DNA from: Halalkalibacter nanhaiisediminis
GTDB lineage: Bacteria > Bacillota > Bacilli > Bacillales > Bacillaceae_D
NCBI RefSeq assembly: GCF_007830185.1
Contig: NZ_VLKZ01000003.1
Location: 397,104-461,103, forward strand
Direction of reading: 5' to 3'
Length of the DNA stretch: 64,000 nt
The position numbers and the translations under genes were made by a program. Positions 46,601-55,488 of this stretch are shown piece after piece. The notes below the pieces were generated by a model. The model was not told the DNA's origin. It saw nothing but the letters and a program-made list of their open reading frames with translations, and searched no databases. Numbering within the stretch: position 1 is the stretch's first letter; every line of letters begins with the position of its first letter.

Positions 46601-48116
46601 TTGGGGGAAAATAGAGCAGAGCAAGAAACAAGTTGCTGCTTTCAATCAAGAGGTGGAGCAGAAATCATTTGCAAAGGAAAAGCAAGAAGGAAAGTGGGAG
46701 AGTAAGGTCGAGCAATTTCAGGAAAAGTATCCTTATGACACAATCTTTGAATTTACCATGGCATTAGCGGAAGTAAAGGAAGAATTAAAGAGTGCAGCAT
46801 TAACGTTAAAAGAAAGCAAAAGCTACCTTGAACAAGAGAAGAACAGAATGGGACAAGAGCTTGCAAGCATTGAGGGAGCTGAACGTGGCTTAGAACGTTT
46901 TATCGAAAAGCATCACTTTAATGCACCAGATATTAAGGCCATCTCGTTGAATTCAGAAGAAACCAGAACTTTCACATATCAACGTAAACCATTTGTTGAC
47001 GCGATTATTCGCGAGCTCGAACAAGTGAAGGAAGCATTGCAAAGTGAGAATGAGAAAGTCGAGCGTGAAAAGCAGTCCTTTAGAGAATTTAGCCAAACGA
47101 TTAGCGATATGAAGATGCGGAAGATGGCTGAAAATGGTATTGAATATAAACGAACGTACGAAGACTTAATCGATTTTAAGAAAAACATGCTTACAAGTGT
47201 CGAGAGAGCGACCAATTATGCAAATGAATATATTCGTCAAAAGGATACAGAGCTGCAAGCCTTTATTAATCAGATTCATGCTCACTTAAAAACGCTCGTT
47301 GAGGAATTAAAACAAATTCCTAAAAAGACGCGAGTGAAAGTAGAAAATGATTGGAAACAAATTTTTACGTTTGCGATTCCAGAATGGGAAGAGGAAGACG
47401 GAAAAAATCGGATTCGTGATTATATTGAATGGATTCTAGAGCAGCTAGAATCTGAGCGGTTCCTCAATGATCAAGGGATACAAGATGATGGCAAAGTCAG
47501 AAAACAAATTGATATGTGGCTGCAATCTAAACAGTTGCTTCAAATGGTCATGAAAAACGAAGGCATGAAAGTGAATTGCCGCAAAGTGACAAATGATAAC
47601 AAAGTCACGACAAGGTCTTATTCGTGGGAACAAAGTAACGTTTGGTCTGGTGGAGAAAAATGGAGTAAGAATATGACGCTCTTTTTGGGCATCCAAAATT
47701 ATATTGCGGAGAAAAAGCAATACATCCAACCAAACATGAAACGTCACAGAACTGTTATCCTAGACAATCCATTTGGAAAAGCTTCAAGTGATCACGTTTT
47801 AAGTCCAGTCTTTTTTGTCGCTGAACAACTAGGTTTCCAAATCATTGCCCTAACCGCTCACGCAGAAGGAAAATTCCTGCAAGACTTTTTCCCAGTCATC
47901 TATAGCTGCCGCTTACGCGAATCAGTCGACTCTTCTAAAAAAGTGATGACAAAAGAAAATGGCTGCACCATGCCTACTTCCAGGACCATGAACCTAAATC
48001 AATGGACAGACTTGGAGAGAATGAGCAGATGGTGTTGTTTGAGTTTGAGTAGGGATAACATGGCTGTCCAATTGAAATATGTTAAAAAGAGGATCAATTG
48101 TCGTGTAGGCAGTTGA
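43638..48116 (+). CDS. jetC: Wadjet SMC-like ATPase JetC, with C-terminal frameshift
   Basis: A MukB/Rad50-like SMC protein, 1492 residues as read. The N-terminal head has ENGGGKTVLIQTALQ (Walker A, residues 38-44). Long coiled coils span roughly residues 240-1260. The C-terminal head has the ABC signature WSGGEKWSKNM (about 1335) and Walker B TVILDNPFGKASSDHV, then ALTAHAEG. After KKVMTKEN (about residue 1440) the frame becomes atypical (GCTMPTSRTMN and following). Adding one A in the A-run near 47955 restores a frame ending WLHHAYFQDHEPKSMDRL and then ENEQMVLFEFE, stopping at 48052 (1471 residues). So either a one-base deletion has replaced the last 30 residues or the base call is wrong. 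The catalytic motifs precede the lesion. ATG after GGGAGGAAG, overlapping jetB. Confidence 0.88.
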   Translation: MPAISKIRLTNVVYEEGNKRYNDELFLFDGHNGAILLENGGGKTVLIQTALQAIIPHTNLAERQLRNTLLLENAPAHIAIEWIINEKPRRYVVTTVTLFMTKHGLDSLRYVYEYEANAPNGIDEIPFVRGTEMKRTADRGEMQDYYSHMRERSFLARTFQTIKEYRSFLEEQYHIIANEWESVVKINSSEGGVEAFFDDCKNTNQLFDRLLIPTVEQSIAGHDEKMFADMFEKQHTSFKQYKKLKETIEENKRIQQELETFVRAFEQLHQKKLAYKKTKQKAKGTWEETQLQKKKITDEQTVLFEKLEEWKQKDYEYAINSASYEIAVEKSTLDSLTKEYNQAFAKYAQLEEELKRNHLDYYSLKLAELKVEQKNFKDQLKHFEEEMDKLNQTEELEDLEEQLEEAKRALLGFFIGKIEEIEKEIQGVNFELNPIEEQLQRSQDRFISLQVKETEQEKNQSSMKSVLETRKKDMDQLEQQLLANPMQQRVQEEIVNWNNRYQFLDDEIIRLQQEEKQIEIEKSEAQKRKDALQEERVKRERERDSIEYQLDTNNKEQKNLIATLSAVRPQWAALENVYENESSIASRLVEAIERFEKERSHLLYLERIAHRFVDDYDKQNVFFSDSFVESQLKSWKNQVDLLLTGGEYIQSLDAADYLEKKSYPLWSLTLITTNKSKAMLQEKLNGVADRLQFPIHVMTTEEAAVAHKDESPHLWIAPLHWRKGMEAESFQHWKEDIAKTANETILSREQKEKEMKKWEHAQKAFDDFSVQFPYEKMTKLQEERSTIIRQIERLSLSIVKEDKQLEELQSKLTLLKDTVKKDQDEMKGLEWKVERGNLYLQYSREVEEAKKKEKQVKAELAELKKEVVNVKLQYDALFEQKAELDKRSGSLNTELSILKRDEQFIAVQPLTPLFSGEGKQMIREKIRNLEFKIRAIQVSYGEWNAKLENAKAGIERTSKAMDELRIEHGRLDEDMLFPSDGMQLLKDLWGKIEQSKKQVAAFNQEVEQKSFAKEKQEGKWESKVEQFQEKYPYDTIFEFTMALAEVKEELKSAALTLKESKSYLEQEKNRMGQELASIEGAERGLERFIEKHHFNAPDIKAISLNSEETRTFTYQRKPFVDAIIRELEQVKEALQSENEKVEREKQSFREFSQTISDMKMRKMAENGIEYKRTYEDLIDFKKNMLTSVERATNYANEYIRQKDTELQAFINQIHAHLKTLVEELKQIPKKTRVKVENDWKQIFTFAIPEWEEEDGKNRIRDYIEWILEQLESERFLNDQGIQDDGKVRKQIDMWLQSKQLLQMVMKNEGMKVNCRKVTNDNKVTTRSYSWEQSNVWSGGEKWSKNMTLFLGIQNYIAEKKQYIQPNMKRHRTVILDNPFGKASSDHVLSPVFFVAEQLGFQIIALTAHAEGKFLQDFFPVIYSCRLRESVDSSKKVMTKENGCTMPTSRTMNLNQWTDLERMSRWCCLSLSRDNMAVQLKYVKKRINCRVGS

Positions 48117-48125
48117 TTCTTTTTG
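48083..48125 (+). terminator. Wadjet operon terminator
   Basis: AAAAAGAGGATCAATTG pairs, with a bulge and wobbles, with CAGTTGATTCTTTTT. It overlaps the end of the frameshifted jetC frame but lies 31 bases past the predicted native stop at 48052. That position supports the native stop being the real one. Confidence 0.75.
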
Positions 48126-48353
48126 TCATGAGGAATGGAGTTATTATGGTTTTGGTGTAATGTAGTGAAGCAGTGAATGTTTTCATTTATTAAGAGCAAT
48201 TATTATACCTTCCATAAAAGCATATGGTTCACTGGCACAAATGTATTAGAAAGGATTTTTCGTTTCAATTATTTTCATTATTGGAAAAATCTAATAAACT
48301 AGATAAGAACAATAGAAAACTAGTGTCTTACGAAAGAAAGGAGGGGAAATGTA

Positions 48354-49739
48354 ATGAAGCAGTTTATAAATAACCTATTTATTACGGCACTTGTGATGTT
48401 TATTTTATTGTTTTTTGTATCAACTATTTGGCAAGAGCCGTTTGTTTTTGAATTAATCTCAGCGATGGGGTTGGTGATGCTTGTCTCGATCTTTATCGTC
48501 TTTCCAAAACGTGCTCTCATACTACCAATTATATTAATCATGCTGTCGATTTCGATTATATCGCTCACTTCATCGTCTCCTGTTGTTTTATGGAAAGGAT
48601 TGCGTGAGATGAGTGTGATTATTCCACTCGTTATCCTAATTAATCTTGTTAGCTGGATTATCGGGCATCGCCCTTATGTCAAAGCGCTTATGAATCATGG
48701 CAAAAAGCAGATCACGACACCCATTCGTTTTTTCTCACTTGTAGCGGCTTTATCTCATTTTATTTCTTCCTTTATGGCTGTTGGAGGGGTTGCTTTTGTT
48801 TATCAAATGTTTCGGGATACGAAAAAGCAGTCGGTTTCTCAAGAATCCTGGGACTTTATATTAAGTGCTGCGGTTATGCGAGGATTTACACTAACCGTTT
48901 TATGGACGGTTGTTCATCCAGCATTTGCATATGGTATTGCAGGAACGAATGCACCACTTTTGCCTACCGTATTGAAAGGCTTAGGTCTTGCTTGTATCGG
49001 TTTTGTTATTAGTATTATTATTTTCATGATTGAAATGAAACGAAAACAGATTTCTGCAAGTGTCATATCTGATCTCTCCGTTCGTCCCGAGGATAAACTT
49101 GATGGACTTGTTTGGAGATTTTTGTTTTGGGTTTCACTTCTTATGGGAGGTATATTGATCTCAAATCAGTGGCTGCATCTTGATATTTTGCTGGCGGTTC
49201 CTATCGTGATTGTCACTGTCACAACCCTTTATTTTATCAGCAACAAATCGATGTCAGAGTATAAGCAACTGTGGGTTCGGCTAGTGACCGTTGATTTAGA
49301 CAAGAAGAAAAAAGAAATGTCTGTTATTTTATCAGCTGGCTTATTAGTTGCTACATTAAAGGAAACAGGATATGATCAGCTCTTATTCGGGTACTTTTTA
49401 CATGCGGTGGATGTACTAAACTTGAATATATTAATTGGCTTAACGTTCGTCGTGATTTTGCTAGGATTTTGTGGGTTACCCCCGATCCCTGCAATGGTGT
49501 TACTGTCAGGGATTTTAGTGGACATTCCAGGTGGATACTCAGCTGATCTAGTTCTTCTATCCTTATTACTTGGTGTTGCTGTCACATTGGTGATAGCGCC
49601 AGTAACGGTTCCTCTTCTTTTAATAAGCAGTCAAAATGGGCTCAGCTTAGGTGAGAATGGTTTCCGTTCGAATATTTTGTTTGCGGTGTCTTTGCTAATT
49701 GTTGGATTGATATATATTCAGGTTTTGACATTGTTTTAA
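48354..49739 (+). CDS. Polytopic membrane protein, possible ion or acid transporter
   Basis: A 461-residue protein with about twelve hydrophobic spans and no recognised family. The two halves look related: each has a proline/glycine-rich hairpin region (SHFISSFMAVGGVAF in the first half and LGFCGLPPIPAMVLLSG in the second). This inverted-repeat layout resembles ion-transporter-superfamily or SLC13-like carriers such as CitM, ArsB or GntP types. A GAAAGGAGGGG site precedes the ATG. It stands alone between the Wadjet operon and the peptide cluster, with two terminators after it. Confidence 0.65.
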   Translation: MKQFINNLFITALVMFILLFFVSTIWQEPFVFELISAMGLVMLVSIFIVFPKRALILPIILIMLSISIISLTSSSPVVLWKGLREMSVIIPLVILINLVSWIIGHRPYVKALMNHGKKQITTPIRFFSLVAALSHFISSFMAVGGVAFVYQMFRDTKKQSVSQESWDFILSAAVMRGFTLTVLWTVVHPAFAYGIAGTNAPLLPTVLKGLGLACIGFVISIIIFMIEMKRKQISASVISDLSVRPEDKLDGLVWRFLFWVSLLMGGILISNQWLHLDILLAVPIVIVTVTTLYFISNKSMSEYKQLWVRLVTVDLDKKKKEMSVILSAGLLVATLKETGYDQLLFGYFLHAVDVLNLNILIGLTFVVILLGFCGLPPIPAMVLLSGILVDIPGGYSADLVLLSLLLGVAVTLVIAPVTVPLLLISSQNGLSLGENGFRSNILFAVSLLIVGLIYIQVLTLF

Positions 49740-49761
49740 TATGGAGAATTATTTTTTTGAA

Positions 49762-49788
49762 TGCACTGATGTACCCCAGTGCATTTTT
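49762..49788 (+). terminator. Terminator of the membrane protein gene
   Basis: Stem TGCACTG/CAGTGCA with an eight-base loop and five T. Beyond it, 49838-49949 contains a protein-like relic (WSTDEESLECLRYETNE and GFAVWKIYLRS) without a start; the rest of the gap is non-coding. Confidence 0.85.
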
Positions 49789-50002
49789 GTGATTTTAACA
49801 GAACTTCGGTATTAAGTGATGGTGGATTAAAAATGTATGAGATACACAAACCAGAGAATGGTCAACTGATGAAGAGTCATTAGAGTGCTTGAGATATGAA
49901 ACAAATGAAAGTGGGTTTGCTGTTTGGAAGATCTATTTGCGTAGCTAGATATTTTAAGAGAACAGATACAAGACTGAACATAACGATATGGTCGTTTCAA
50001 AA

Positions 50003-50038
50003 GTCTGTCAGTGTTAGAAATTCTGACGGGCTTTTTTT
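50003..50038 (+). terminator. Second terminator upstream of the peptide cluster
   Basis: GTCTGTCAG/CTGACGGGC with two wobble pairs and seven T. It may once have ended the relic gene before it. Confidence 0.8.
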
Positions 50039-50190
50039 GTGATTTTAGCTAGTAAAAATGACTATCTCATTTTATTCGTAATGCTCAAATTAACAAGTAT
50101 TTAAGTACTTTTTCGCATTTTTCGTATTGAAAAAATAAATTCTTTTAGATTTTTATTGTTGTAAATATTAAAAAAATTAAAAAATTTATG

Positions 50191-50219
50191 TTGAAATGCT
50201 TTGTGGCTAGTAATACAAT
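50191..50219 (+). promoter_or_regulatory. Sigma-A promoter of the M81/peptide-uptake cluster
   Basis: TTGAAA (50191-50196) and TACAAT (50214-50219) are 17 bp apart, leaving a leader of about 65 bases before the first start codon. No clear palindromic operator for the RpiR regulator was seen around it. Confidence 0.7.
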
Positions 50220-50289
50220 TACAAATAATAAATCTAAAACTTCATTTTTATTTAAAAAAGAAGTTAATACTTCAAAGAAGGGGGCAATT

Positions 50290-51768
50290 ATGAAAATATT
50301 AATTGGTGAAATTGCACACGAAACAAACACATTTTCATCAGTGAAAACAACAGTAGAGTCATTTAAGCAATGGAAATGGCTTCATGGAGAAGAAATCATA
50401 GAAAAGCACCGAAGAGTAAGAGATTATCTAGGAGGGATGATTGATCGCTCTGATGAGATAGGCATAGAAATAGTCCCTACTTTTGCTGCTTTTGCTATGC
50501 CGTCTGGAATGATTACTAGAGAAACCTATCAAAGACTGATTCAAGAATTAATTGAAGGAATAAAAAGTGCAGAGTCGTTTGATGCGATTTGTCTTGCACT
50601 TCATGGAGCTGGTGTTGCTGAAGGTGTTGATGATCTTGAGGGAGACATTTTGTTAGCAGTTAGAGAGGAGATCGGCTATGAGATTCCGCTTGTTGTAACC
50701 CTTGACCTACATGGGAATATAACGGATCAAATGGTTAAAGAAGCGGATGTCCTATTAGGTGTTAATTATTATCCGCATATTGATACGTATGAAAGAGGAA
50801 AAGAAGCTATTGATGTTGCAAGACAGATTCTATTAGGCGAACTTAAGCCAACAATGAGTCTTAAGAAACTTCAACTTATTATTCCAACATCAACTACTAA
50901 TTTATCTCCTGCAAAAGAGATTAATGAACGATGTTGGGAACAGGAAGCGAAAGAATCGATTATAGACTGTACATTCTTTCATGGTTTTTCATACGCTGAT
51001 ATCCCATTTACAGGTGTGACAGTTTTAACTACTACTAATAATGATCAAGATCTCGCAGCGCAAACGTCAGAAGAGATAGGGAAGGAAATTTGGAAGGTCA
51101 GAGATAAATTTTTTCTACCTATTGATTCTCCTGATGAGGGAATTACTAAAGCGCTAAAAGTTGAGGGCAAACCAATTGTTATTAACGAAAGTTCAGATAA
51201 TCCTGGAGGAGGTACTCCGGGAGATGGCACATATTTACTTTCAGCGATGATAGAAGCGAAGCTTGAAGATGCTTGTTTTGGGTTTATTTATGATCCAGAA
51301 GTTGCTGATATTGCACACTCACAAGGAGTAGGGAGCACAATAAATGTAAAGCTCGGTGGGAAAACAGACAATATGCACGGGAATCCTATCCCGCTTCAAG
51401 CCTATGTCAAATCTGTGTCCGATGGTCAATTTGTTCAATCCTCTCCAATGGGTAAAGGAACAAAAGTGAATTATGGGAAGTCAGCAAGGTTAGTCGCAAA
51501 TGGGATTGATATTATTGTTTGTTCGAAAAGTTCTCAAACGTTTGATGAACAAATTTTCTTATTACACGGTATAGATGTCTTAACGTATAAAATTGTCGCT
51601 TTAAAATCTAGTCAACACTTTAGAGCAGCTTTTGAGCCTTTAGCTAAGGCAATTATCCCTGTGAATTCACCAGGGCTTAGTAGTTCAAATCTATTTGATT
51701 TCCCATTTGAACGTATAAATAGACCTATTTATCCACTAGAATCTGTGATTAATCAACTACTCTCTTAA
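50290..51768 (+). CDS. M81-family metallopeptidase (MlrC/microcystinase C-like)
   Basis: A 492-residue protein matching the MlrC family: N-terminal ILIGEIAHETNTFSS (zinc-ligand region), LALHGAGVAEGVDDLEGDIL, VVTLDLHGNIT, and the central NESSDNPGGGTPGDGT. MlrC is known from degradation of the D-amino-acid-containing toxin microcystin, where it cleaves linear peptides; Bacillus copies are untested. The ATG after AAGGGGGC at 50290 was chosen, although the frame is open 34 codons upstream through the promoter. First gene of the cluster, 51 bases before the peptide-binding lipoprotein. Confidence 0.88.
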   Translation: MKILIGEIAHETNTFSSVKTTVESFKQWKWLHGEEIIEKHRRVRDYLGGMIDRSDEIGIEIVPTFAAFAMPSGMITRETYQRLIQELIEGIKSAESFDAICLALHGAGVAEGVDDLEGDILLAVREEIGYEIPLVVTLDLHGNITDQMVKEADVLLGVNYYPHIDTYERGKEAIDVARQILLGELKPTMSLKKLQLIIPTSTTNLSPAKEINERCWEQEAKESIIDCTFFHGFSYADIPFTGVTVLTTTNNDQDLAAQTSEEIGKEIWKVRDKFFLPIDSPDEGITKALKVEGKPIVINESSDNPGGGTPGDGTYLLSAMIEAKLEDACFGFIYDPEVADIAHSQGVGSTINVKLGGKTDNMHGNPIPLQAYVKSVSDGQFVQSSPMGKGTKVNYGKSARLVANGIDIIVCSKSSQTFDEQIFLLHGIDVLTYKIVALKSSQHFRAAFEPLAKAIIPVNSPGLSSSNLFDFPFERINRPIYPLESVINQLLS

Positions 51769-51819
51769 TAGCAAGTAAAAGGTAAAGCATCATTTAATAA
51801 ATTACTAGGAGGAAGGTAA

Positions 51820-53388
51820 ATGAAGAGCAAAGCAATAGGATTGATTTATATTTTAGTGATTTCAATGTTCATGATTGGATGTAGTTCAGATTCTACGTCA
51901 CAAAATGAGGAAGAAGAATCCGAGGTAGTAACTGGTGGGGATATTCGAGTGGCGATGAATGCATCTCCTCCAACTCTTGATCCCCATATGACAACTGCCA
52001 CTGCAACAAGTGAAGTTTCTAGACATATTTTTGAAACACTATTGACGTTAAATTCTAATTATGAAGTAGTACCAATGTTAGCCGAATCATTTGAGCAAAG
52101 CGAGGATGGATTAACGACGACGTTTGAATTAAGACAAGGTGTTACTTTCCATAATGGAAAGGAAATGACTTCAGCGGACGTTGTTGCTTCAATGGAAAGC
52201 TGGTTGATAAGGTCTGGAAAATCAGAGTCGACATTTAGTGGTACAACTTTTGAAGCTGAAGGTGATTATACAGTTATTATGAACCTTGAAACTCCTTCGA
52301 TTGGTGCTTTACACACGATGGCCGCACCTACACAATTTTCAGCAATCATGCCAAAAGAAATTATCGAATCAGCACCTGCGCAAGGAGTTGATGAATTTAT
52401 TGGTACAGGGCCTTTTGAGTTCGTCGAATGGAAGCAAGATCAATATATTCATCTACAAAAGTTTGAAAATTATCAATCTTTAGATGCTAACCCTGATGGT
52501 CTTGCTGGTAAACGAGAGGCTTTAGTTGATAACGTGTATTTCGATGTTGTCACAGATGACTCTACAAGAGTAGCGGGTTTAACAACAGGTCAATACCAAG
52601 TGGGCCTTTGGTTACCAAGGGATAATTATGACCAGTTAAGTAATACACCAAATGTCGTTACCTCTGTCGATTTATATGGGCCACAAAATTTGATTTTCAA
52701 TAAAGCGGAAGGTGTTTTTACAGATCCGCTCATGCGTCAAGCGATAAATGCGGTCTTAAATAAGGATGAAATCATGTTAGCTGCCTTTGCTGATGAAGTA
52801 TTTTATCGTCTTGACCATGGTTTGATGTACCAAGAGCAACTTGATTGGTATAGTGAAGCAGGTCAAGAATACTACAATCAAAATGACCAAGATCTGGCAC
52901 AGCAACTGCTTCAAGAAGCTGGATATAACGGTGAAGAAATTAGAATTTTAACAAGTCGTGATTATGATCATATTTATAATACATCGGTGGTTGTTCAACA
53001 GCAATTAGAAGAGGCTGGTATCAATGCAAGCCTTGAAGTTTATGACTGGGCGACTGTAGTACAAAAAAGATCTGAACCATCTGAATATGATGCGTTTATC
53101 ACAGGTTTTGTTACAGTGACTGATCCTACTCAAATTGTCACATTAGATCCGAGTTGGCCAGGCTTCACAGATGATGAAACAATAAGAGATTTGTTAGAAA
53201 ACATTAGAGTTTCTACTTCTCAAGAAGAAGCAAAAGCTTACTTTGAAGAATTACAAGAGTATAACTGGTCTACCTATTTAACTCATATTAAAATTGGAGA
53301 TTTTAGTTTACTCACAGGATATAGAAATAACGTGGAAGGAATTAATTTCTTTGAGGGAATTGTTCTTTGGAATACAACTGTACATTAA
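51820..53388 (+). CDS. Peptide ABC transporter substrate-binding lipoprotein
   Basis: A 522-residue family 5 (DppA/OppA-type) solute-binding protein. The signal peptide MKSKAIGLIYILVISMFMIG is followed by Cys21 in the lipobox, so it is a lipoprotein on the outer face of the membrane. GGDIRVAMNASPPTLDPHMTT is the typical family start, and ADVVASMESWL and GTGPFEFVEWKQDQYI follow. It captures peptides or similar ligands for the importer that follows. A stable hairpin separates it from the permease gene, which may set higher expression of the binding protein. AGGAGGAAGG precedes the ATG. Confidence 0.93.
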   Translation: MKSKAIGLIYILVISMFMIGCSSDSTSQNEEEESEVVTGGDIRVAMNASPPTLDPHMTTATATSEVSRHIFETLLTLNSNYEVVPMLAESFEQSEDGLTTTFELRQGVTFHNGKEMTSADVVASMESWLIRSGKSESTFSGTTFEAEGDYTVIMNLETPSIGALHTMAAPTQFSAIMPKEIIESAPAQGVDEFIGTGPFEFVEWKQDQYIHLQKFENYQSLDANPDGLAGKREALVDNVYFDVVTDDSTRVAGLTTGQYQVGLWLPRDNYDQLSNTPNVVTSVDLYGPQNLIFNKAEGVFTDPLMRQAINAVLNKDEIMLAAFADEVFYRLDHGLMYQEQLDWYSEAGQEYYNQNDQDLAQQLLQEAGYNGEEIRILTSRDYDHIYNTSVVVQQQLEEAGINASLEVYDWATVVQKRSEPSEYDAFITGFVTVTDPTQIVTLDPSWPGFTDDETIRDLLENIRVSTSQEEAKAYFEELQEYNWSTYLTHIKIGDFSLLTGYRNNVEGINFFEGIVLWNTTVH

Positions 53389-53421
53389 ATCTTTTTATGT
53401 GATCTTTCTAATACCTAATAC

Positions 53422-53462
53422 AAATAGTTTCCACTCATTAATTGCATGGGTGGAAACTATTT
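53422..53462 (+). other. Intergenic mRNA hairpin between binding protein and permease
   Basis: A perfect 13-bp stem AAATAGTTTCCAC/GTGGAAACTATTT without a T-run. Such structures often stabilise the upstream message or attenuate the downstream one in ABC operons. Confidence 0.7.
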
Positions 53463-53539
53463 ATCTACTGTCTCTTTAAAGAAACGATCGCTTTTAAGAT
53501 GAGATTGCTGATTTTTATTTAGAAGGGGAGATTATTGCT

Positions 53540-54490
53540 TTGAAAATGTATATTTTAAAGCGAATTTTATCGCTTATACCAGTCCTCTTTATTGTATCAA
53601 TAGTGATTTTTTCGATTATTCATTTAACACCAGGGGATCCTGCTTCTATTATTTTAGGAGAAGAGGCTACTGAACAAAGTAGAGAAAATTTAAGAGAACA
53701 GCTTGGACTAAACCTCCCAATTTATCAACAGTATGTTAATTGGATCATCGGCGTACTCCAAGGAGATCTAGGTCACTCTTTCTTTATGAATAAATCTGTA
53801 ACTGCTGCTATTTTTGATCATATTGGGCCAACTCTATCTCTTTCCATTCTTTCTCAAGTAACAGCTATTATTGTTGCCCTACCATTAGGAATTTGGGCTG
53901 CATATCGTAGAGGAACTTTGACAGATCAATCTTTTATGGGGCTTTCGCTATTAGGGATTTCTATCCCAAACTTTATTTTAGGTTTATTTTTAATCATCCT
54001 ATTTGCTGTAAACCTCCAATGGTTACCTGTAGCAGGGTATCAACCATTAAGCGCTGGCTTGTGGAATCACTTACAATTTTTAATTATGCCTGCTATCGCT
54101 CTAGGAACAATGCAAGCTGCACTAATCGCACGTATGACGAGATCAGCAATGTTAGAAACCTTAAATGCAAATTTTATTAAAACAGCTCGGTCGAAAGGTC
54201 TTCATGAGCAGATTGTGATTTATAAGCATGCTTTAAAAAATGCTTTTATTCCAATCTTAACGGTTATTGGTCAAACGTTTGGGATGCTAATAGCAGGTGC
54301 AGCAGTAACAGAGACCGTATTCAATATTCCAGGAATCGGACAACTGATCATAAACTCAGTAGAACGACGCGATTACGCTGTGATTCAGGGAACCGTGTTA
54401 ATGATCACAGTCTCTTATGTGCTTATTAACCTCGTTGTAGATTTATTATATGGAGTGATTGACCCTAGAGTTCGTTTAATTAAAAAGTAA
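53540..54490 (+). CDS. Peptide ABC transporter permease, DppB type
   Basis: A 316-residue inner-membrane permease with six spans. The N-terminus YILKRILSLIPVLFIVSIVIF and the following HLTPGDPASIILGEEAT are hallmarks of DppB/OppB. The cytoplasmic EAA loop is in ARSKGLHEQIVIYKHALKNA. It pairs with the DppC-type permease that follows. TTG start, eight bases after AAGGGGAG; an ATG two codons later is the alternative. Confidence 0.94.
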   Translation: MKMYILKRILSLIPVLFIVSIVIFSIIHLTPGDPASIILGEEATEQSRENLREQLGLNLPIYQQYVNWIIGVLQGDLGHSFFMNKSVTAAIFDHIGPTLSLSILSQVTAIIVALPLGIWAAYRRGTLTDQSFMGLSLLGISIPNFILGLFLIILFAVNLQWLPVAGYQPLSAGLWNHLQFLIMPAIALGTMQAALIARMTRSAMLETLNANFIKTARSKGLHEQIVIYKHALKNAFIPILTVIGQTFGMLIAGAAVTETVFNIPGIGQLIINSVERRDYAVIQGTVLMITVSYVLINLVVDLLYGVIDPRVRLIKK

Positions 54491-54545
54491 TCAAACAACA
54501 TGATAGCTTGGGCTTAAACGGACACGAACAGATGGAGGAATTAGT

Positions 54546-55445
54546 ATGGAAGTTACTATGAAAGACCAAAAGCTTTCAGAAATAAGAAGCAGTATCAAAA
54601 AACAGAGAAGACAATTATTTATTAAGAGATTTTTAGCAAATAGGCTAGCTGTAACAGGTGGTATCATCGTTTTAATTACATCATTTTTTGCGATTTTTGC
54701 CCCATTTCTAGCTTCTTATAGCCCTTATGAAATGGAAGTTACAAGTAGGCTAGTCCCTCCTTCGACAGATCATATTCTAGGAACAGATAATTTCGGGAGA
54801 GATTTGTTTGCTAGGGTTGTATATGGGGCTCAAGCTTCAATGGGTGTTGGAATTTCGGTTGCACTCATTACTAGTTTATTAGGAATGGTAATTGGCTTAT
54901 ATGCTGCTTATTACAAAGTGTTAGATCACATCCTAATGAGAGTTTGTGATGGACTTATGGCTTTTCCTGCTATATTGCTAGCCATTGCCATTATGGCAGC
55001 TCTTGGTCCCCGTTTGGAAAATGTGATTATAGCGTTAAGTATTGTATACACACCATATGTTGCACGAGTCGTTAGATCTTCTGCCTTAGTTGTAAGAGAA
55101 CAAACCTATGTTGAGGCAATGAAGGCTCAAGGTGCGTCTACTTCAAGAATAATCTGGTTCCATATTGCTCCTAATACACTTTCTCCTCTCATAATACAGT
55201 CTACTTTTATTTTTGCGGACGCTATTATTATTGAAGCAGGATTAAGTTTTCTCGGAGCAGGAGTACCAGCACCAGATCCAAGTTGGGGAAATATTTTATT
55301 TGATGGGAAATTGGTCATTTTTAATGCATGGTGGATGACGCTATTTCCAGGTTTGGCGATCATTTTAACAGTCCTCGGTTTAAATCTATTTGGAGATGGA
55401 TTAAGAGATTTATTAGATCCTCATTCAAAACGAGTAAAGAAATAA
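54546..55445 (+). CDS. Peptide ABC transporter permease, DppC type
   Basis: A 299-residue permease with six spans. It has the DppC-like N-terminal segment (FLANRLAVTGGIIVLITSFF) and the periplasmic motif HILGTDNFGRDLFARVVYGA. The EAA loop is AMKAQGASTSRIIWFHIAPN. It forms the membrane channel with the DppB-type partner and lies 55 bases after it. ATGGAGG precedes the ATG. Confidence 0.94.
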   Translation: MEVTMKDQKLSEIRSSIKKQRRQLFIKRFLANRLAVTGGIIVLITSFFAIFAPFLASYSPYEMEVTSRLVPPSTDHILGTDNFGRDLFARVVYGAQASMGVGISVALITSLLGMVIGLYAAYYKVLDHILMRVCDGLMAFPAILLAIAIMAALGPRLENVIIALSIVYTPYVARVVRSSALVVREQTYVEAMKAQGASTSRIIWFHIAPNTLSPLIIQSTFIFADAIIIEAGLSFLGAGVPAPDPSWGNILFDGKLVIFNAWWMTLFPGLAIILTVLGLNLFGDGLRDLLDPHSKRVKK

Positions 55446-55488
55446 TTGATAATGAATGACATCAGCGGCTCTAAGGAGGTTTCATAAT

